The position numbers and the translations under genes are program-made. Below the pieces are notes generated by a model. That model was not told where the DNA came from and did not search any database. It worked only from the letters and a program-made list of their open reading frames with translations. A DNA stretch of 64,000 bases, taken from Lepidodermella squamata (taxonomy: Eukaryota > Gastrotricha). The stretch covers positions 3,534,001 through 3,598,000 of the forward strand of contig JBLDXI010000029.1 of NCBI GenBank assembly GCA_047495785.1, read 5' to 3'. The stretch's first letter is position 1. Every line of letters begins with the position of its first letter. Below, piece after piece: positions 10,794-22,610 of this stretch.

Positions 10794-12926
10794 TAAAATT
10801 AAACAAGCCTAGAGGTTCCTTCTGCCGCGCTGCCAACGATATATCAAACGACCCTGAATAATTTCTGAACGATTCTTAGTCCGCGGTCCGCGGATGAGAG
10901 ATGCACACCTTTGTTTGGTCAAAATGAACTGCAACAGGCTGTTTCACGTTGAAAACGGCAGTGGTATCATGTAAATAGGTGGAATGCCGGCCGAATTATT
11001 TTATTCTATTTTATTTTAATTTTATTTTATTAATCCCTGAAATTTAAAAAATATGAAGTTGACGGTTGGAAAGGTTGAAAGTTTAAAAATCGTAGGCGTC
11101 GAAGGTTACAAAGCTAGAATCAGGTTCCAAGTTCCAAGTCGGAACTCTAAGATCAAGAGAACTCGAACTATGAGATGTAGAGTTGAGCGAACTACTTTCT
11201 TAAGACAAAAAGGAACTCAACCAAGCCATGTGTTGATTATTCCATTGAGTTGTTTTTCTTTTTCACGTGGCGATTATGCAAGGATGATCTTTGCCGTCAT
11301 TAACTTTGTTGAAGTACTATGCAACGAATTGGTGGTAGCTGACTCCGTGTTTCCGCACAAGGAGATTCATAGTCATGTACTCCCCTCAATCCGGTAGTAC
11401 CGTTCAGACTTACAGCGATGAAAGCAACAATCACTGCAAGGCGATTCAATTTCCGCCATCCTTCCGCCATCACATCCTACATAAACCGCGAGTAAGCGAG
11501 CGGAATTTTAATGGCGATCTCAAGTCCATCTTTTTTCGACCGCTGTCACGAACGCTTAGTATTCAAGTGACCGATTGGCAAAGTATGGAGAGCCGCCCTT
11601 AATTAGGTTCGGCGAGCAACTGTTTTCTTGCTCTTCTTGTATTATATAGTAGATATATTACATTATCTTATATGCATTTAACGTCGGCATATAACTTCAC
11701 CTCATGAAACCTGCTCGCTGTTAGCCTCGCGCGTAAGTGTTGAGGGAGGACTGCGCAGCATGTTGCTATCCTAGGTCACACGACGCACCTACATCCCTAC
11801 TCCCCTTCTAGAGCGTACAGCGTACTCATGGATTATGTGCAGAGAGCGAAGTAACGCTAGGGATGGTACCAGTTCCATCGGTCCGTCCGGTGAGCTCATC
11901 CATAGACCTTATGTCGATTTTTGTAATACCAACCAGTTCCGCGGTCCTACTTTGCTCTATGATTATGTGCCTCTAGCGTGCCTCTAGCGTCAAGGGGCCG
12001 CGAGCAATTGTTTCTTGTTTCCCATTGTGCACTCGAGTAGCATTTTATTGTCTCACCGGTGGATTGCTTGAAAGGTAAGTAGCATGGCGCCATCTCAGAG
12101 ACAGGCCCGGACGATGCACGACTGTGTGAAACTAGGACAAATTACGCCCGCACCGTTGGAAGACGTGGTCTATGTGAGTCTTCCAAGTGAGCTTTTTATC
12201 AAAAACGGGCCCGAGTATGCGCAACGCTGTCACCTGTGGAACGGCGGCGCCGCGTAGTTCGACTCGGAGGACTAGGGGCTGGCTTCGCTTTTAGAGGAAT
12301 TAAATTGCTGGCGCCAAAGGCAGGCCCAGGCGGCAATTCGATCGACCTCGGTCATGTCAAACCGAATCGTACGCGGCCTTCACAAGGAGACAAACAACTA
12401 TCATCTTCTGCTTGGCCGCGCGAGCCTGATGCACGCAGTGGGCGACACGAACTGGAATATTAGTCGCCGAGCCTCCATAATCTGGGTCATCAAATACGCG
12501 GTAATCTTGGCATCCGGCGGCAACGGCGATATTGGACGCTGAGACGACACGGCCGACATGGGCACGGCCACGGCAACTGCCTCCTTCAGATCCGGCGTGT
12601 GTATTGGCTGCCGCTGAGGCACATGTTGTAGAGCAGACGAAGGTGAGTCTGTAGAGGCACACCACCCCACTTATAAAAGACGTTGCCGACACCGTCGATT
12701 CCAGGGGAATCATTGAAATATCGTCCCAACACAGGAGGAATAGAGAATGGAGGGCCTAAAAGTTGAGGGAACGGAATCTACTTGACCTCTCGCTCTCGTA
12801 TAAAAACTTTAGTTCGCTAAACCATCGCGAAAAAATAAAACAACGTCCATGCTGCTGATGATGGCTAAAATGTTTCTATTATGAAATAACCTAGCCCGGG
12901 CGAGTCTCCAGGACTTAACTTCGAAC
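10794..12926. other. Central spacer between inverted-repeat arms, no recognisable gene
   Basis: Between the retrotransposon tail and the right arm I find no domain. Open frames at 11053-11397 and 12236-12713 (both strands) have no recognisable motif. The 11700-12700 part is GC-rich. It may be the body of the element bounded by the 1071-bp arms, but no transposase is visible. Confidence 0.4.
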
Positions 12927-13997
12927 CTTATCCACAATATTCCATTGAAGAGAAAGCTAAATCTAGCTCCACAAACAGTTGCCATATAAGTTGCCATTGC
13001 GACTATTTTAATCACTGGTTGCTCTCCAAGAACTAAATTAATGGGCTCCTTAGAGTCGTCATTCGCATTAATTATCTTGAAGTCAGCTACAGTTTTTGCC
13101 GCTGCAGTCCAGTATATTGGCCTCTCGGCAGTGAAAGCTTCCCCATCGCACAGCTGACCACCGTCGCTTTCTGCCATTTCACGGCCAGGACCCCGCGCGG
13201 TTTTCATAGATCATAGTTTTATTACACCCAGCGCATAGAAGCGCATATACCCCTAGGCCAAGTATATGTTAGGGCTATATGTAATTATATGTTTACATAA
13301 TGTTACATAATGGACAGTTGATTTTCACATATTTGACACTTGATTTTTTAAGGAGGAGCACATATTGGACAGTTGTCTATTGTTCAGACCCATGAAACTC
13401 AAGAAACCCAAGAAACCCGTGGAAACCAAAATAGCTTTATTATTCAAAATCAATTAAGCCCTTCACAAAGTTGTCGCAGCCCGAAAACCGAGCAGCATTC
13501 CGTCCAATTTTCGACAAAATCGAGCAGCAATCGCCAACATTTCGTGAGAATTGAGCAGCACTCAGCGGCAATCTTCCAGCACCCAGAACTCCACCGGGAC
13601 AATCGAGACATCCAAGCAGCAGTCGTCATCAATGTTGAGAAAATCGCGCAGCATTCCTCCTCGAAATTGCCAAAACAGCGCCGTATTCGTCTTGTTTTCC
13701 GTGCCATTCCATTCCTTCTGTTCTCCATGCCTTACACTTATTTTAGTCTTTTGTTTGATGTCAGTATCGGTTACACGTAACACTGAGTAGCATATCATTT
13801 CCTCTGCATTTGGAGGTCCTTTGAACGAATCATGTTGGAGCAGTGGTGCGCAAAGTTTTCAACTAGAGGCATAGAGATGATAGAGTGCTCACTCGCAGCT
13901 AAGAGGGTGGAACGCTACGGGCACCAGATGGTAGGGGATTAACTCATTGTCCTGCTAATATACAATTCGACAATTAATATACAAGATACTGAACTAA
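12927..13997 (-). repeat. Right arm of 1071-bp inverted repeat
   Basis: Reverse complement of 8871-9941 with the same length and almost no differences. The homology stops at 13997 (GAACTAA) where the left arm and the copy at 19.4 kb both continue, so this arm is cut short on its outer side. Confidence 0.85.
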
Positions 13998-14214
13998 CTG
14001 AACCGAACGGGATCGATACCATGATTGAGCTTGAGATCGACAATGACCAGATCGGCGACTAGTTGCCATGAGTCGAATTCACTCGCCAGGTTGATTTGAT
14101 GAGCCGACAGTTCAAATAGCTCGAGCCATTGTGCGATTCTTCATCGTAGCAGCGTGCCAGTTTGACGCGAAGATCCGGCGGCAAAAAAGCGAGTGAAAAT
14201 CAAAACGAAAATCG

Positions 14215-14226
14215 ACCGAATGAGCG
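14215..14226 (+). repeat. MULE target-site duplication, left
   Basis: ACCGAATGAGCG, repeated exactly at 18718-18729 in the same orientation. It is directly followed by the first subterminal motif of the element. Confidence 0.8.
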
Positions 14227-14465
14227 GTCGTATGACATTTCGGCCCGCGACTTTTTGGTTACGACTTTTCAGCCCCGACTTTTCAGTCCCGTCAATTGAG
14301 CCGAAAGACAATTCAGCCCGCGACATAAGAGCCAAAATTTAAATGAAAAAGAGCGACATTTTAGCCGCGACAATTCAGCGAGCGACGTTTCAGCCCAAAA
14401 TAATTATTTCAAAGACGACATTTCCGCATTCGACATTTTAGCCAGCGATAATTCAGCCCTAATTA
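14227..14465 (+). repeat. MULE left subterminal motif array
   Basis: About ten degenerate copies of CGACATTTCAGCC / CGACAATTCAGCCG at 15-25 bp spacing. The same motif occurs inverted at the right end, so this is the likely transposase-binding or end-recognition region. A 79-residue open frame overlaps it but is not supported as a gene. Confidence 0.8.
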
Positions 14466-14705
14466 CAAATTTTACTGAAGTTCCTTTCCGACTTCATGAC
14501 TCCATAAAATTATAATAAGGGCAAAACCTGTTGCAAGCGCTTTTATTTTGAATTCTTAGAAAGATTGTTACAACTACAACGTCAGGCATAAATTTGAACC
14601 AGGAAAAACTTAATCGAAAATCGAGTTAACGTGTATTAATTAGTTAACCATTAATTACAATTAAAGTCTGATAACGCTAAAGAGAGATAGCAGTGCTCCG
14701 CAGTC

Positions 14706-17700
14706 TTAATCGGAGTCTTCATGACCGCCGTTTCCATCGTCGGCATCGTCTACTTCATCAGTCCGGAAGCAGCGGCTTGCAGCTCCGATGTACTGAAGAA
14801 GCTGGTCATCCGTCCAGGTGTCGCTTTCGTTCTCGTAGCGGCTTACGAGGCGCTGAAGGTTGTCGTCGAGGCGCTGGTATTCGGCGTTTCTCGCTCGTTG
14901 AATCCGGGCGCCGTTGCGGAAAAGTTGAACTGTTTGATTCGCCCAGTTCGCCTCATTTCGCAGGCGCTCGACAAAGACGTAAAACTGTGGGTGAGCGCCC
15001 AGCAAAGCCTGGATTGCAAAGTGCCATCCTTCCAAGCTGGCGTCAGATCTCGGCAGCCGCTGACTATTTTAAGTTGACACAATTAAGCAAAAATTAGTGA
15101 CAGAAATAAATGCTTACGAACCGGACTCGATCGAATTGGTTCCAGTCGCTGACACGATATCGCGGGGGGTGGTAACCATGCTGGTGGTAGCCGACGAAAT
15201 TCCGACGGAAATAATCATAGACATCCGCCAAGCGCGGAAACTCCACAAGGAGCTCCGCGATATTATCATCGAGCATGTCAAAAGCACTGGAAACGCGATG
15301 CGAGGGAAGAAATGCCAGAGCGGGTAGCATACGAACGGCTTTCCGCAGGGCAGCAGACCGATTTTACGCGCGGCAAAGGTGATACCTCCGTACCTAAAAT
15401 CGTTAAGTTGTTTGAAGCTTAGAAATGGATTTCAAATGCTAACCTGTTTTATTAGGCATTGGGCCAAGTGGAAGAAACAGCCCGCAAGGACAATGTTGCG
15501 GAAAATTTCCACGATTGATGACCGGCTGGCCCGTTCAAAGTCCATGATCATGGTTAGCGGTTGCTCACTCTCACCCTGTTCGCTGACAAGTAAGTCGCGC
15601 ACAACGGTAAACAGGCGATCGTAAGTGGCCCGGGTGCGATCGGGAAGCAAGGCGAAAAGAGCGGGCACGACAAGACCCATCGCAAGAACAACGTGAATCG
15701 TGAAAAGCTGCGCGAACAGCCCTGGGCAAACCTTGAATGTGCCATCAGCAGCGAGGTTTCGGTAGGTGTGGATCCATGACAGACTACGTCGTGTGCCGAA
15801 GAGGAAGAAACGACGCGGATCAGCTGGTCCGGAATCGTGTAGTACGAATGGCTCATCGGCATGCGTGGTAGATAACTCAACGGGAATCTCGATAGCAGCC
15901 AAGCTTGTGGGAGCATTGCTTGATGTGACCCTGCTACGGCGCCTTGCTCGTTGTGCCATTCGCAACTGGGCGGTTCGACTTGGCATGTCGAGAACAGCAT
16001 CGTCCGGTAACCCAAGAGTTTCACTTTGAAGGACGTTTCTGGTTCTTTCACTAGTAACTCCTGCTCGTTGCTGAAATTGGATATTAAAAAGATTAATTTT
16101 GAAAAATTTGAAAAAACATTTGAAAACATATTCAAAAAAAATTAAAAAATGGAAAAATTTAATAGAATTGAATCAATTCAAGTTCGAAAAAGGATCATTG
16201 AAAATATTGAAGTCAATAAATGCTAGAAAATAAAAAATAATAATAATAGTAAATTAAATTTTAATTTTAATTTTAATAAATTTTTAAAATTTTTAAAAAA
16301 TTTAACAATTTTAAAATTAAATTGAACAATTAAAAAAATTAAATTCATTCTGGTTAACTTATTCTACAAAAATTATTTATATAGTTAAATACCTTAATCA
16401 AATTTTTTGCATAATGAGCCATAAGCTCATTGTTGGTCGGAAGGTGATGATTGTGCTCCTGACCATTCTGTCCCGCCAGAGGTTGCAGATTTCTATCGCA
16501 AACGATACGACAGCGGCAATTTCCTTCGGCTTCATTGCAGCGCCAGCTCGAAGTTCCGTCAGGATGTTGCCGGTGGAAGCGAAACCGGCAATTTTCAAAA
16601 ACAACTAGAGTTTTTCCCCTGTTGGACACCAGTTGCCGAGGAACTTCCCACGTTCGAGTGATGGTTGGTGGCAGCAACCCACTGGGAGCAGCGTTTGGGG
16701 CAGCATTCGATGTCGACAACGTACGCTGCGAACGAACCAAAGGTATAGTGGGACCTCCGGTGGATAGCGTACGTCTTTGGCGATTCCCTTGGTTTCGATT
16801 CCGATGCACGACGAATTCTTCTTCAGATGACGAAGATAATCGACGCTGGCGAGGAGCAGCATTCGTGCGGCGATCGCTTGAGCTTGGCTGGAGTAGGCGC
16901 TCATTGAGGACGAATAGGTCATCGAATGGATCTAAAAAAACATTACGATGCATTTACAAAGGCGAGTATTTAAATAATACCGAAATCCAAATCGTAACCC
17001 GCAACATCAGCTGAATCGTCGTTTAGCCCACCGATGGCTTGGTCGAGCAAATGATCTTCTACGGAGAAGAGAATAAACGAATAAAAAATGGAAGAAAGTA
17101 AATGAATAAAGATGTTCACCTTGCCTAACAACTGAGGTTCCGGCTGCTTGGTTTGATGGACCACCTATAGGGAAGATTTTACAGTAAGATAATCTTAACG
17201 TCAAAGAAATCCTGAAATACCTGAATCGTATCTTCTGGGCTGAGTCAAAGCATTGTCAGCTGAGCGCAAAGCTGCCAGAGGAATGTCGGCATCCGAATCT
17301 GAAGTGTTCAAGGTTACCCGCCTCCTGACTGGTCGAGGCTCCATGGCAGAACTACGCTGGGCTAGAGGTCGTCTTCGTGGCTGAGGCGATTCGAGCGGTG
17401 GCAAGTCGTCTTCGTCAACAGCACTTTGGCGGTTTGCTGGAGGGCGACGAATAGGGGAATACAGCAGAGAACGATCAAGCTCGTCTTCAATTGGCCGCTG
17501 CCGTTGAGCAGTGGTTTGGCGACTTCTGCTGCCTCTCGGGCGCCCTCTCGCTCTGCCACCACGAGTTGGAGCTGCAGTTGACGTCGGCTGAGTGGGCAGG
17601 GTTGCGTTCGAACCAGTTGGTTGAAAGCCTTCACTTTCGCCGAGTTCCGATCCAGAATCGGAATCATCGCCATCTTGTAGCCTCAACTTGATGATTTCCC

Positions 17701-18094
17701 TTGAAAAAGCATATATTTACTGCGATAAATGTAAGTATAGGAAAAATTTTAACCTGATAACTATACGCCGCCTACAGAGAGGACATTGCTTGTTAACCTC
17801 GCTGTCGCCCAGGACAGTGCGAATCCACTGCTTTAGGCAGCTTTTACAGTAAATGTGGCCGCAAATTAGCACCCTGGGATGCCTTGCCATCTCCCGGCAG
17901 ATCAGGCATTCCAAGAATGGTCGGAGATCTTGGGCTGCTTGGGCGCCTTGAGCAGGTGGCCATTCGCCTTCTTCCGGCAGAGCAGGGAGATCATTGTTGC
18001 CGTTGCCGTCGGGAGGCTGATCAGCGCAATTGCCAGTGCTCGCAAAGAGATATGCGATGAAAAAGAATATCTTTATGTGCATTTTAAAATTCAA
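14706..18094 (-). pseudogene. RING-FLYWCH-MULE transposase gene (one premature stop)
   Basis: Eight exons join in consistent phase: 18094-17754, 17699-17221, 17164-17120, 17058-16981, 16931-16393, 16070-15444, 15393-15122 and 15063-14706 (913 codons in total). In order the product has a hydrophobic N-terminus, a C3HC4 RING finger (C63, C66, C78, H80, C83, C86, C104, C107), a long charged low-complexity linker, a FLYWCH zinc finger (FRFHRQHPDGTSSWRC, then histidines), and a MULE DDE region (LAADGTFKVCP, TMIMDFERA, CFFHLAQC, MLPALAFLP, SLEGWHFAIQ). Exon 7 holds a TAA at 15366-15364 (codon 713), so the copy is probably dead or non-autonomous; the rest is open. Four of the introns are about 45-65 nt and the rest longer. 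The RING finger is unusual for a MULE and suggests a ubiquitin-ligase activity travelling with the transposase. The start codon is the least certain point, since the hydrophobic N-terminus could reflect a missed upstream exon. Confidence 0.82.
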
Positions 18095-18439
18095 ATAGAT
18101 GCTAACGTTCAGAGTGATGGATTAAACCAATTGATTGCAGCTTAAATACCCGCAGGAATCGCAAGTTTCAATTATGGCGGAAAATCGGCGGGCTGATTAT
18201 GGCGCCCTGAGCATGAATTTTTCCTTATTTGGATATGTTTTTCCATCAAAAACTCGTTTATTACGTTTTAACCTTGAGCTGGACTGTCCATTACCAGTTT
18301 ATTGCTAATTTAATGAATGAAAAATTAGATCACGCGCTGATTAGTCCGTTTCGAGTTTATTGAAAATGAGAGAAGAACGAATAACAAAATCAAAACATTG
18401 GATAACATGATCCCAAAAAATATCAGTAACCCTGAGCAA

Positions 18440-18717
18440 TACTGAATTTCTCCAGCTAAATGACCGTTTAAGCTGGGGCTGAATTGACGTTGGCTTATTT
18501 GTCGCCGGCTGAAACGTCATCACATTTCCATGTATTATGGGCTGAACTGTCATCAGCTAAATTGTCGCAGCTGAAATGTCGCCGAGATTTGATTGAATTT
18601 TGGCTGAGATGTCGCAGGCTGAATTGTCGTTCAATTATTTGGGCTGAACTGTCGTTGGGCTGAAAAGCCTGGCCGGAATAGTCGCGGCTGAATTGTCGTG
18701 TGCTGTATTGACGCCAC
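18440..18717 (-). repeat. MULE right subterminal motif array
   Basis: About twelve degenerate copies of GGCTGAAATGTCG / GGCTGAATTGTCG, the inverse of the left array. Irregular spacing argues against a simple satellite. Confidence 0.8.
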
Positions 18718-18729
18718 ACCGAATGAGCG
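18718..18729 (+). repeat. MULE target-site duplication, right
   Basis: Exact direct copy of 14215-14226, directly after the last subterminal motif. Confidence 0.8.
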
Positions 18730-19058
18730 TTTGATTTAAAAATGGCGAAAAGCTCAGTTTTTGATGAAAAATTAAGTTGGATGTTTTATTTTCCCATTTT
18801 CCATGATTTTTTAACCTTCGCAACGTGGGGGTAGGTATTTCAATGGAGCCCTGGCAATCGGTAGATGCTACTATGCCTCGGGGTATATGCAAATATTGGA
18901 CTTAGAGTCGTAAATATGTTGAAAAACCTCACATATTTCCTCCTCTATGTCCAATATATACACATATCACCGCATTTTTTATTTGCCGCTAACCGGTTAT
19001 ACACACGGTCACACGTTACCCTGCCTCTGGTTGGGAACGGCTTGGCCGTTGCATAATA
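18730..19058. other. No gene; small hairpin
   Basis: No coding signal. At about 18887-18957 a short inverted repeat (ATATTGGACTTAGAG against CTCTATGTCCAATAT) flanks AAATATGTTGAAAAACC, a sequence also seen once near 8619-8650. Confidence 0.4.
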
Positions 19059-19197
19059 CAGTGCTCTCTCGATAACTGCACGGGGTCGGGGTCCAGACCC
19101 GTGAAATTATCGAGGGAAACAGTTAACGAGGGATTTGCGTTTTTTTGCTTAAAACAGATGGTGCCACGCGACCGCTGCAGTTATCGAGGGAGCACTG
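19059..19197. mobile_element. pogo/Tigger-type MITE, 139 bp
   Basis: A complete small element with terminal inverted repeats of about 22 bp (CAGTGCTCTCTCGATAACTG at the left, the inverse with CAGTTATCGAGGGAGCACTG at the right), flanked on each side by TA. The CAGTG termini and TA target match Tc1/mariner pogo-type elements. It has no coding capacity. The same terminus occurs at 30975, 34351 and 38252. Confidence 0.85.
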
Positions 19198-19429
19198 TAT
19201 ATCGGCCGAACCTTTTGCAATTTTTAAATTCAAGACCAGGTCCACTCGCCATAAGCCTGATGTGATTCCGATTCGAAGTAGTACAGCCGGAGAAAAGTTC
19301 TGCCGAAAATTGGTGGGATTTTGCGAAAGAATTACGCTAAAAAACACGCGCTTTTGTGAAGAGATCATGCTTAAAGAAAACCGCTATGAATTCTTGTTTC
19401 AAGCAGCGTGTCTCTTGTTCTTCTGTTCT

Positions 19430-19913
19430 CCATGCCTTACACTTATTTTAGTCTTTTGTTTGATGTCAGTATCGGTTACACGTAACACTGAGTAGCATAT
19501 CATTTCCTCTGCATTTGGAGGTCCTTTGAACGAATCATGTTGGAGCAGTGGTGCGCAAAGTTTTCAACTAGAGGCATAGAGATGATAGAGTGCTCACTCG
19601 CAGCTAAGAGGGTGGAACGCTACGGGCACCAGATGGTAGGGGATTAACTCATTGTCCTGCTAATATACAATTCGACAATTAATATACAAGATACTGAACT
19701 AAATACAATTCGATCGATTGCACTTATCGCTCGCTTCGATTGCTGGGGCCGAAGCTGGGAGTCGGGTCAATTAAACTTTGAAAGACGGCGGATTTTTTTA
19801 TACCAAATTTCTGCGTTCTGCGTTAACTCTGCCTGACCAGTCTACACTCTCACAGAAAAGACGGGTTAGCGTAATGCAAAAAAACCGCATAAAGGCGCCT
19901 TAGCCTAAGGCGC
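19430..19913 (-). repeat. Third partial copy of the 8.66-9.15 kb repeat
   Basis: Reverse complement of 8662-9151, truncated on the left at 19430. It leads directly into the 10-bp palindrome array and the P-like transposase remnant, which suggests that this family's end belongs to a P-like element. Confidence 0.75.
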
Positions 19914-20520
19914 CCTGTATTTTCGTAAGACGCCTTGAAGGCGCCTTTACTAATACGTCTTAGCCTGCTGAGGCGCCTTTATCAAGACGTCTTTGTGGCA
20001 GAATTGAGCTTTAAAGAAATCTATTAAAAAATCTATATAGGTTGTTGGGTTCGAACCCACGCACAATCATCCTCTCAGACAACCCATCATCCTCTCTGAC
20101 CACTACGCCACCACTGCTCTTGAAAACATTGTGCGATTTTTTGTTACTTGATCTGAATTTTTTTGGTCAGTTGCACTCGCAAAAAATGTCAAGTCCCTGA
20201 AAAGACGTCCTAAGAAGACGACTTGGTAAGGCATCTTTAAAAGACGACTTCGTAAGACGTCTTAAGAAGACGCCTTGGTAAGGCAACTTTAAAAGACGCC
20301 TGGGTAAGGCGTCCATGACGAAGACGTCTTGGCAAGGCGCCTTAAAATTTTTGATTTTTTGTCAAAGTCCCCGGCTGACCGAGTTTTTTGTCATTAATCA
20401 GCCTAGGCTGTGAATCACAGCCCTCTAAGACGCCTTGGAGGGATGAATCATGATGCAAGGCGACTTGAAGACGCCTTAAAGGCGCCTTGGAGCGGCTCTA
20501 AGGCGCCTTAGGCCTCATCA
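19885..20520. repeat. Array of AAGGCGCCTT-type palindromic decamers
   Basis: More than fifteen copies of a 10-bp palindrome and variants (AAGGCGCCTT, AAGACGCCTT, AAGACGTCTT) spaced 10-40 bp apart, partly arranged as longer palindromes. They sit just upstream of a P-like transposase remnant, so subterminal transposase-binding sites are the most natural reading. A tRNA-like segment interrupts the array. Confidence 0.75.
20041..20115 (-). other. tRNA-like Pol III promoter segment
   Basis: On the minus strand this segment has a perfect A box (TGGCGTAGTGG, about 20109-20099) and a B box (GGTTCGAACCC, about 20056-20046) at tRNA-like spacing. The flanking bases do not pair into a good acceptor stem and the T-stem is imperfect. 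It is therefore more likely a tRNA pseudogene or a tRNA-derived SINE head than a working tRNA. No anticodon can be assigned. Confidence 0.45.
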
Positions 20521-20547
20521 AACCCGTCCTAAAAATGAGAGTGTAGT

Positions 20548-21640
20548 TTGCGCGATTACTGCGCCTCTGTAAATTGCAACCCTGGTTATCTTCGTGATGT
20601 CATTGGCTCTATTTCGAACTGGTTAGTCGGTAAAGATGGAAGAATGTCTCAAATCGCCCTATCCTTGGATAGTATGTCAATCAGGAAAGACTGCATTTGG
20701 GACAGTAAGGACGAAAAGTTTGTTGGCACTGTCGATTTCGGTAATTCTGCAGCTGTTGGTTCAGATGGTGATGAAACAACTGCAACAGAAGCTTTAGTTC
20801 TGATGGCAGTTGGACTTCACGGTCATTGGAAAAGCCCATAGTTGCTTATGTTTTTGCCGATCATCCCGATGCCGAAATTTTGAAATCGCTCTTGAATGAT
20901 ACAATATCGGAGTTAGCAAAACAAAACATTATCACTCGAGCAGTTATTTATGATGGGGAAAAGGCTAATCAGCGGCTCGGACGACTGCTCGGCGCTGCGT
21001 TTGATGCCGACCCGGAAAAGTTGTCGTGTTCTTTCCAGCACCCCGACTTGCCAGACCCGATTTTCATCATTTATGACATTTGTCATTAGTTGAAACTGTT
21101 GAAGAATGCGTTGTCAGACTTGGGAATATATCACCTAAGAGATGGATCGAAAGTCGATTGGCGGTTTATTCTTGATTATTTTAAATTCAATCAACAGCAA
21201 AGCCATATAAAATTACCCGCACCTCTCTTCCCTTCCCCCTTCCCATATGGTTTGGGAAAATCAGAAAATGAAAGTTCGATTAGCGGTCTAAATTTCTAGC
21301 TTATATCAGTTGCCGATGCGATCAAGTACTGCCGCGAAACGCTGAAATTACCGCAGTTTTGTGGAAGTGAAGCAACCGAAGCCTTTATTCGCCGAATCAA
21401 CAATACCTTTGACCTACTTAATTCTCGTGTCGTGTCTGAGAAACAATTTCAAACAGCAATCACGAAGGAGAATTACGAATTTTCTTCATCCTATTTAATC
21501 GAAACCGCTCGAATTCTCGCAGATTTGGTTGATAACAATGAGAACCCATTCTACAAGCATCGGCGATCAACCGCAGTTATCGGCTTTTGCGTATCGATTA
21601 AATTAATTTTATCGTTATCGCATTATCTAAGCTGGAAAAA
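20548..21640 (+). pseudogene. P-element (THAP9-like) transposase remnant
   Basis: Conceptual translation across frame breaks gives the conserved P-element transposase core: LSLDSMSIRKDCIW, KDEKFVGTVDFG, IYDGEKANQRLGRLLGA, a C-H-L-K-L-L motif, and later FCGSEATEAFIRRINNTFDLLNSR and GFCVSIK. The frame shifts near 20830, an in-frame TAG interrupts at 21087-21089, and another stop and frame change occur near 21297. No THAP zinc finger is visible upstream, so the N-terminal DNA-binding part is missing or elsewhere. The copy cannot make a full protein. Confidence 0.8.
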
Positions 21641-22610
21641 TGATGGACAACCCCCAAGTTTCGATTCTTTCCCAAGCTATCGAGTCTCTCACAGTGTAGG
21701 AAGTAGCGGGGGGATGAAGGGGTTTACCCCCTCTTCGCGAATTGTTGCGCCCCCAAGAAAAGAGAACATCCCCCTTCTATACAGGTAATCGTAAATGTAT
21801 GGTCCCAGTTAACAAATACGCAATTTTCATTATAACATCGATATTCATGCATATTCTAACAATTTGTCGCTCGCCTGCTGTACCCTGCATTACACGCAGA
21901 TGGTTACTTATTTTGCGACAGCCAGTGAAAGTGAGTTCCTTTATTCCTCAGCACCTGTAAACGATAGTAGCCCAGGATTGATTAGCATACAATATTCTCA
22001 TTCTGCTTCCATATACAGCATTCAACAAGGAGAAATCCCATTTACATTGCAAAAATTAAAAAAAATTATTAGTAAAGACGGCGTGAAGCCTAATAGCAGA
22101 TGAACCATAAACCGGTGAATTATTTCATAAAGCCATTTAAAACACAGTGAAGCGCCGGTTTTGGATAAAGTTTTTATATGCCTACTACAATTGTTATTAA
22201 CCGAGCTTTCCAAATATGCTTAAAATATTTCTCCTATAACATCATAGATTTCGTGAAACTGAGGAGCAAAATACTAGCGCGCCTGAAATCACCGCGCGTA
22301 ATGGCGAGATGCTGCTTTTTTATTTGAAATTATTGTTAATCGGCCATTTTTTGCAGTCGCCGCGAAATCGCGCGTTCAAAAAGCAGTTTTTTGCTATCAG
22401 AATAATATTGCATGGAGAAGATGGGGAGTTTCGAGCCCATCTACTATTAGTCCCAAGAATAAAGCTACACTCCTTGGTGAATCCAAGTTAAGACGTCGAG
22501 TTTGTCGGTCAAAAACAAAGATTTTTTTCAAGTTTTTGGAAATATCATTGGATTTATTGCGCGTAAAATAAGGAACCAATTGGAAATACCTCGCGCGGGC
22601 TTTCTTTTTG
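21641..22610. other. No recognisable gene
   Basis: AT-rich spacer without domain, RNA gene or repeat that I can identify. Confidence 0.4.

Larger units (their letters stand above)
14227..18718 (-). mobile_element. Complete MULE (Mutator-like) DNA transposon
   Basis: The element is bounded by a 12-bp direct repeat, ACCGAATGAGCG, at 14215-14226 and 18718-18729. MULEs make 8-11 bp target duplications, so one base may belong to the element. Both ends carry arrays of a roughly 13-bp motif, about CGACAATTCAGCC at the left (14230-14460) and its complement GGCTGAATTGTCG at the right (18470-18718), which form the inverted ends. The interior holds a single eight-exon minus-strand gene whose product has FLYWCH and MULE transposase domains plus an N-terminal RING finger. 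The AT-rich stretch 16080-16390 is an intron. Confidence 0.88.

Noticed and set aside
17717-18094. Stand-alone secreted or membrane RING protein (hydrophobic N-terminus)
   Set aside because: The exon joins the downstream linker exon in phase, and all later exons continue the frame into FLYWCH and MULE domains inside a bounded transposon.
20041-20115. Functional tRNA gene
   Set aside because: A and B boxes are good, but the acceptor stem does not pair and the T-stem is imperfect. I kept it only as a tRNA-like segment.
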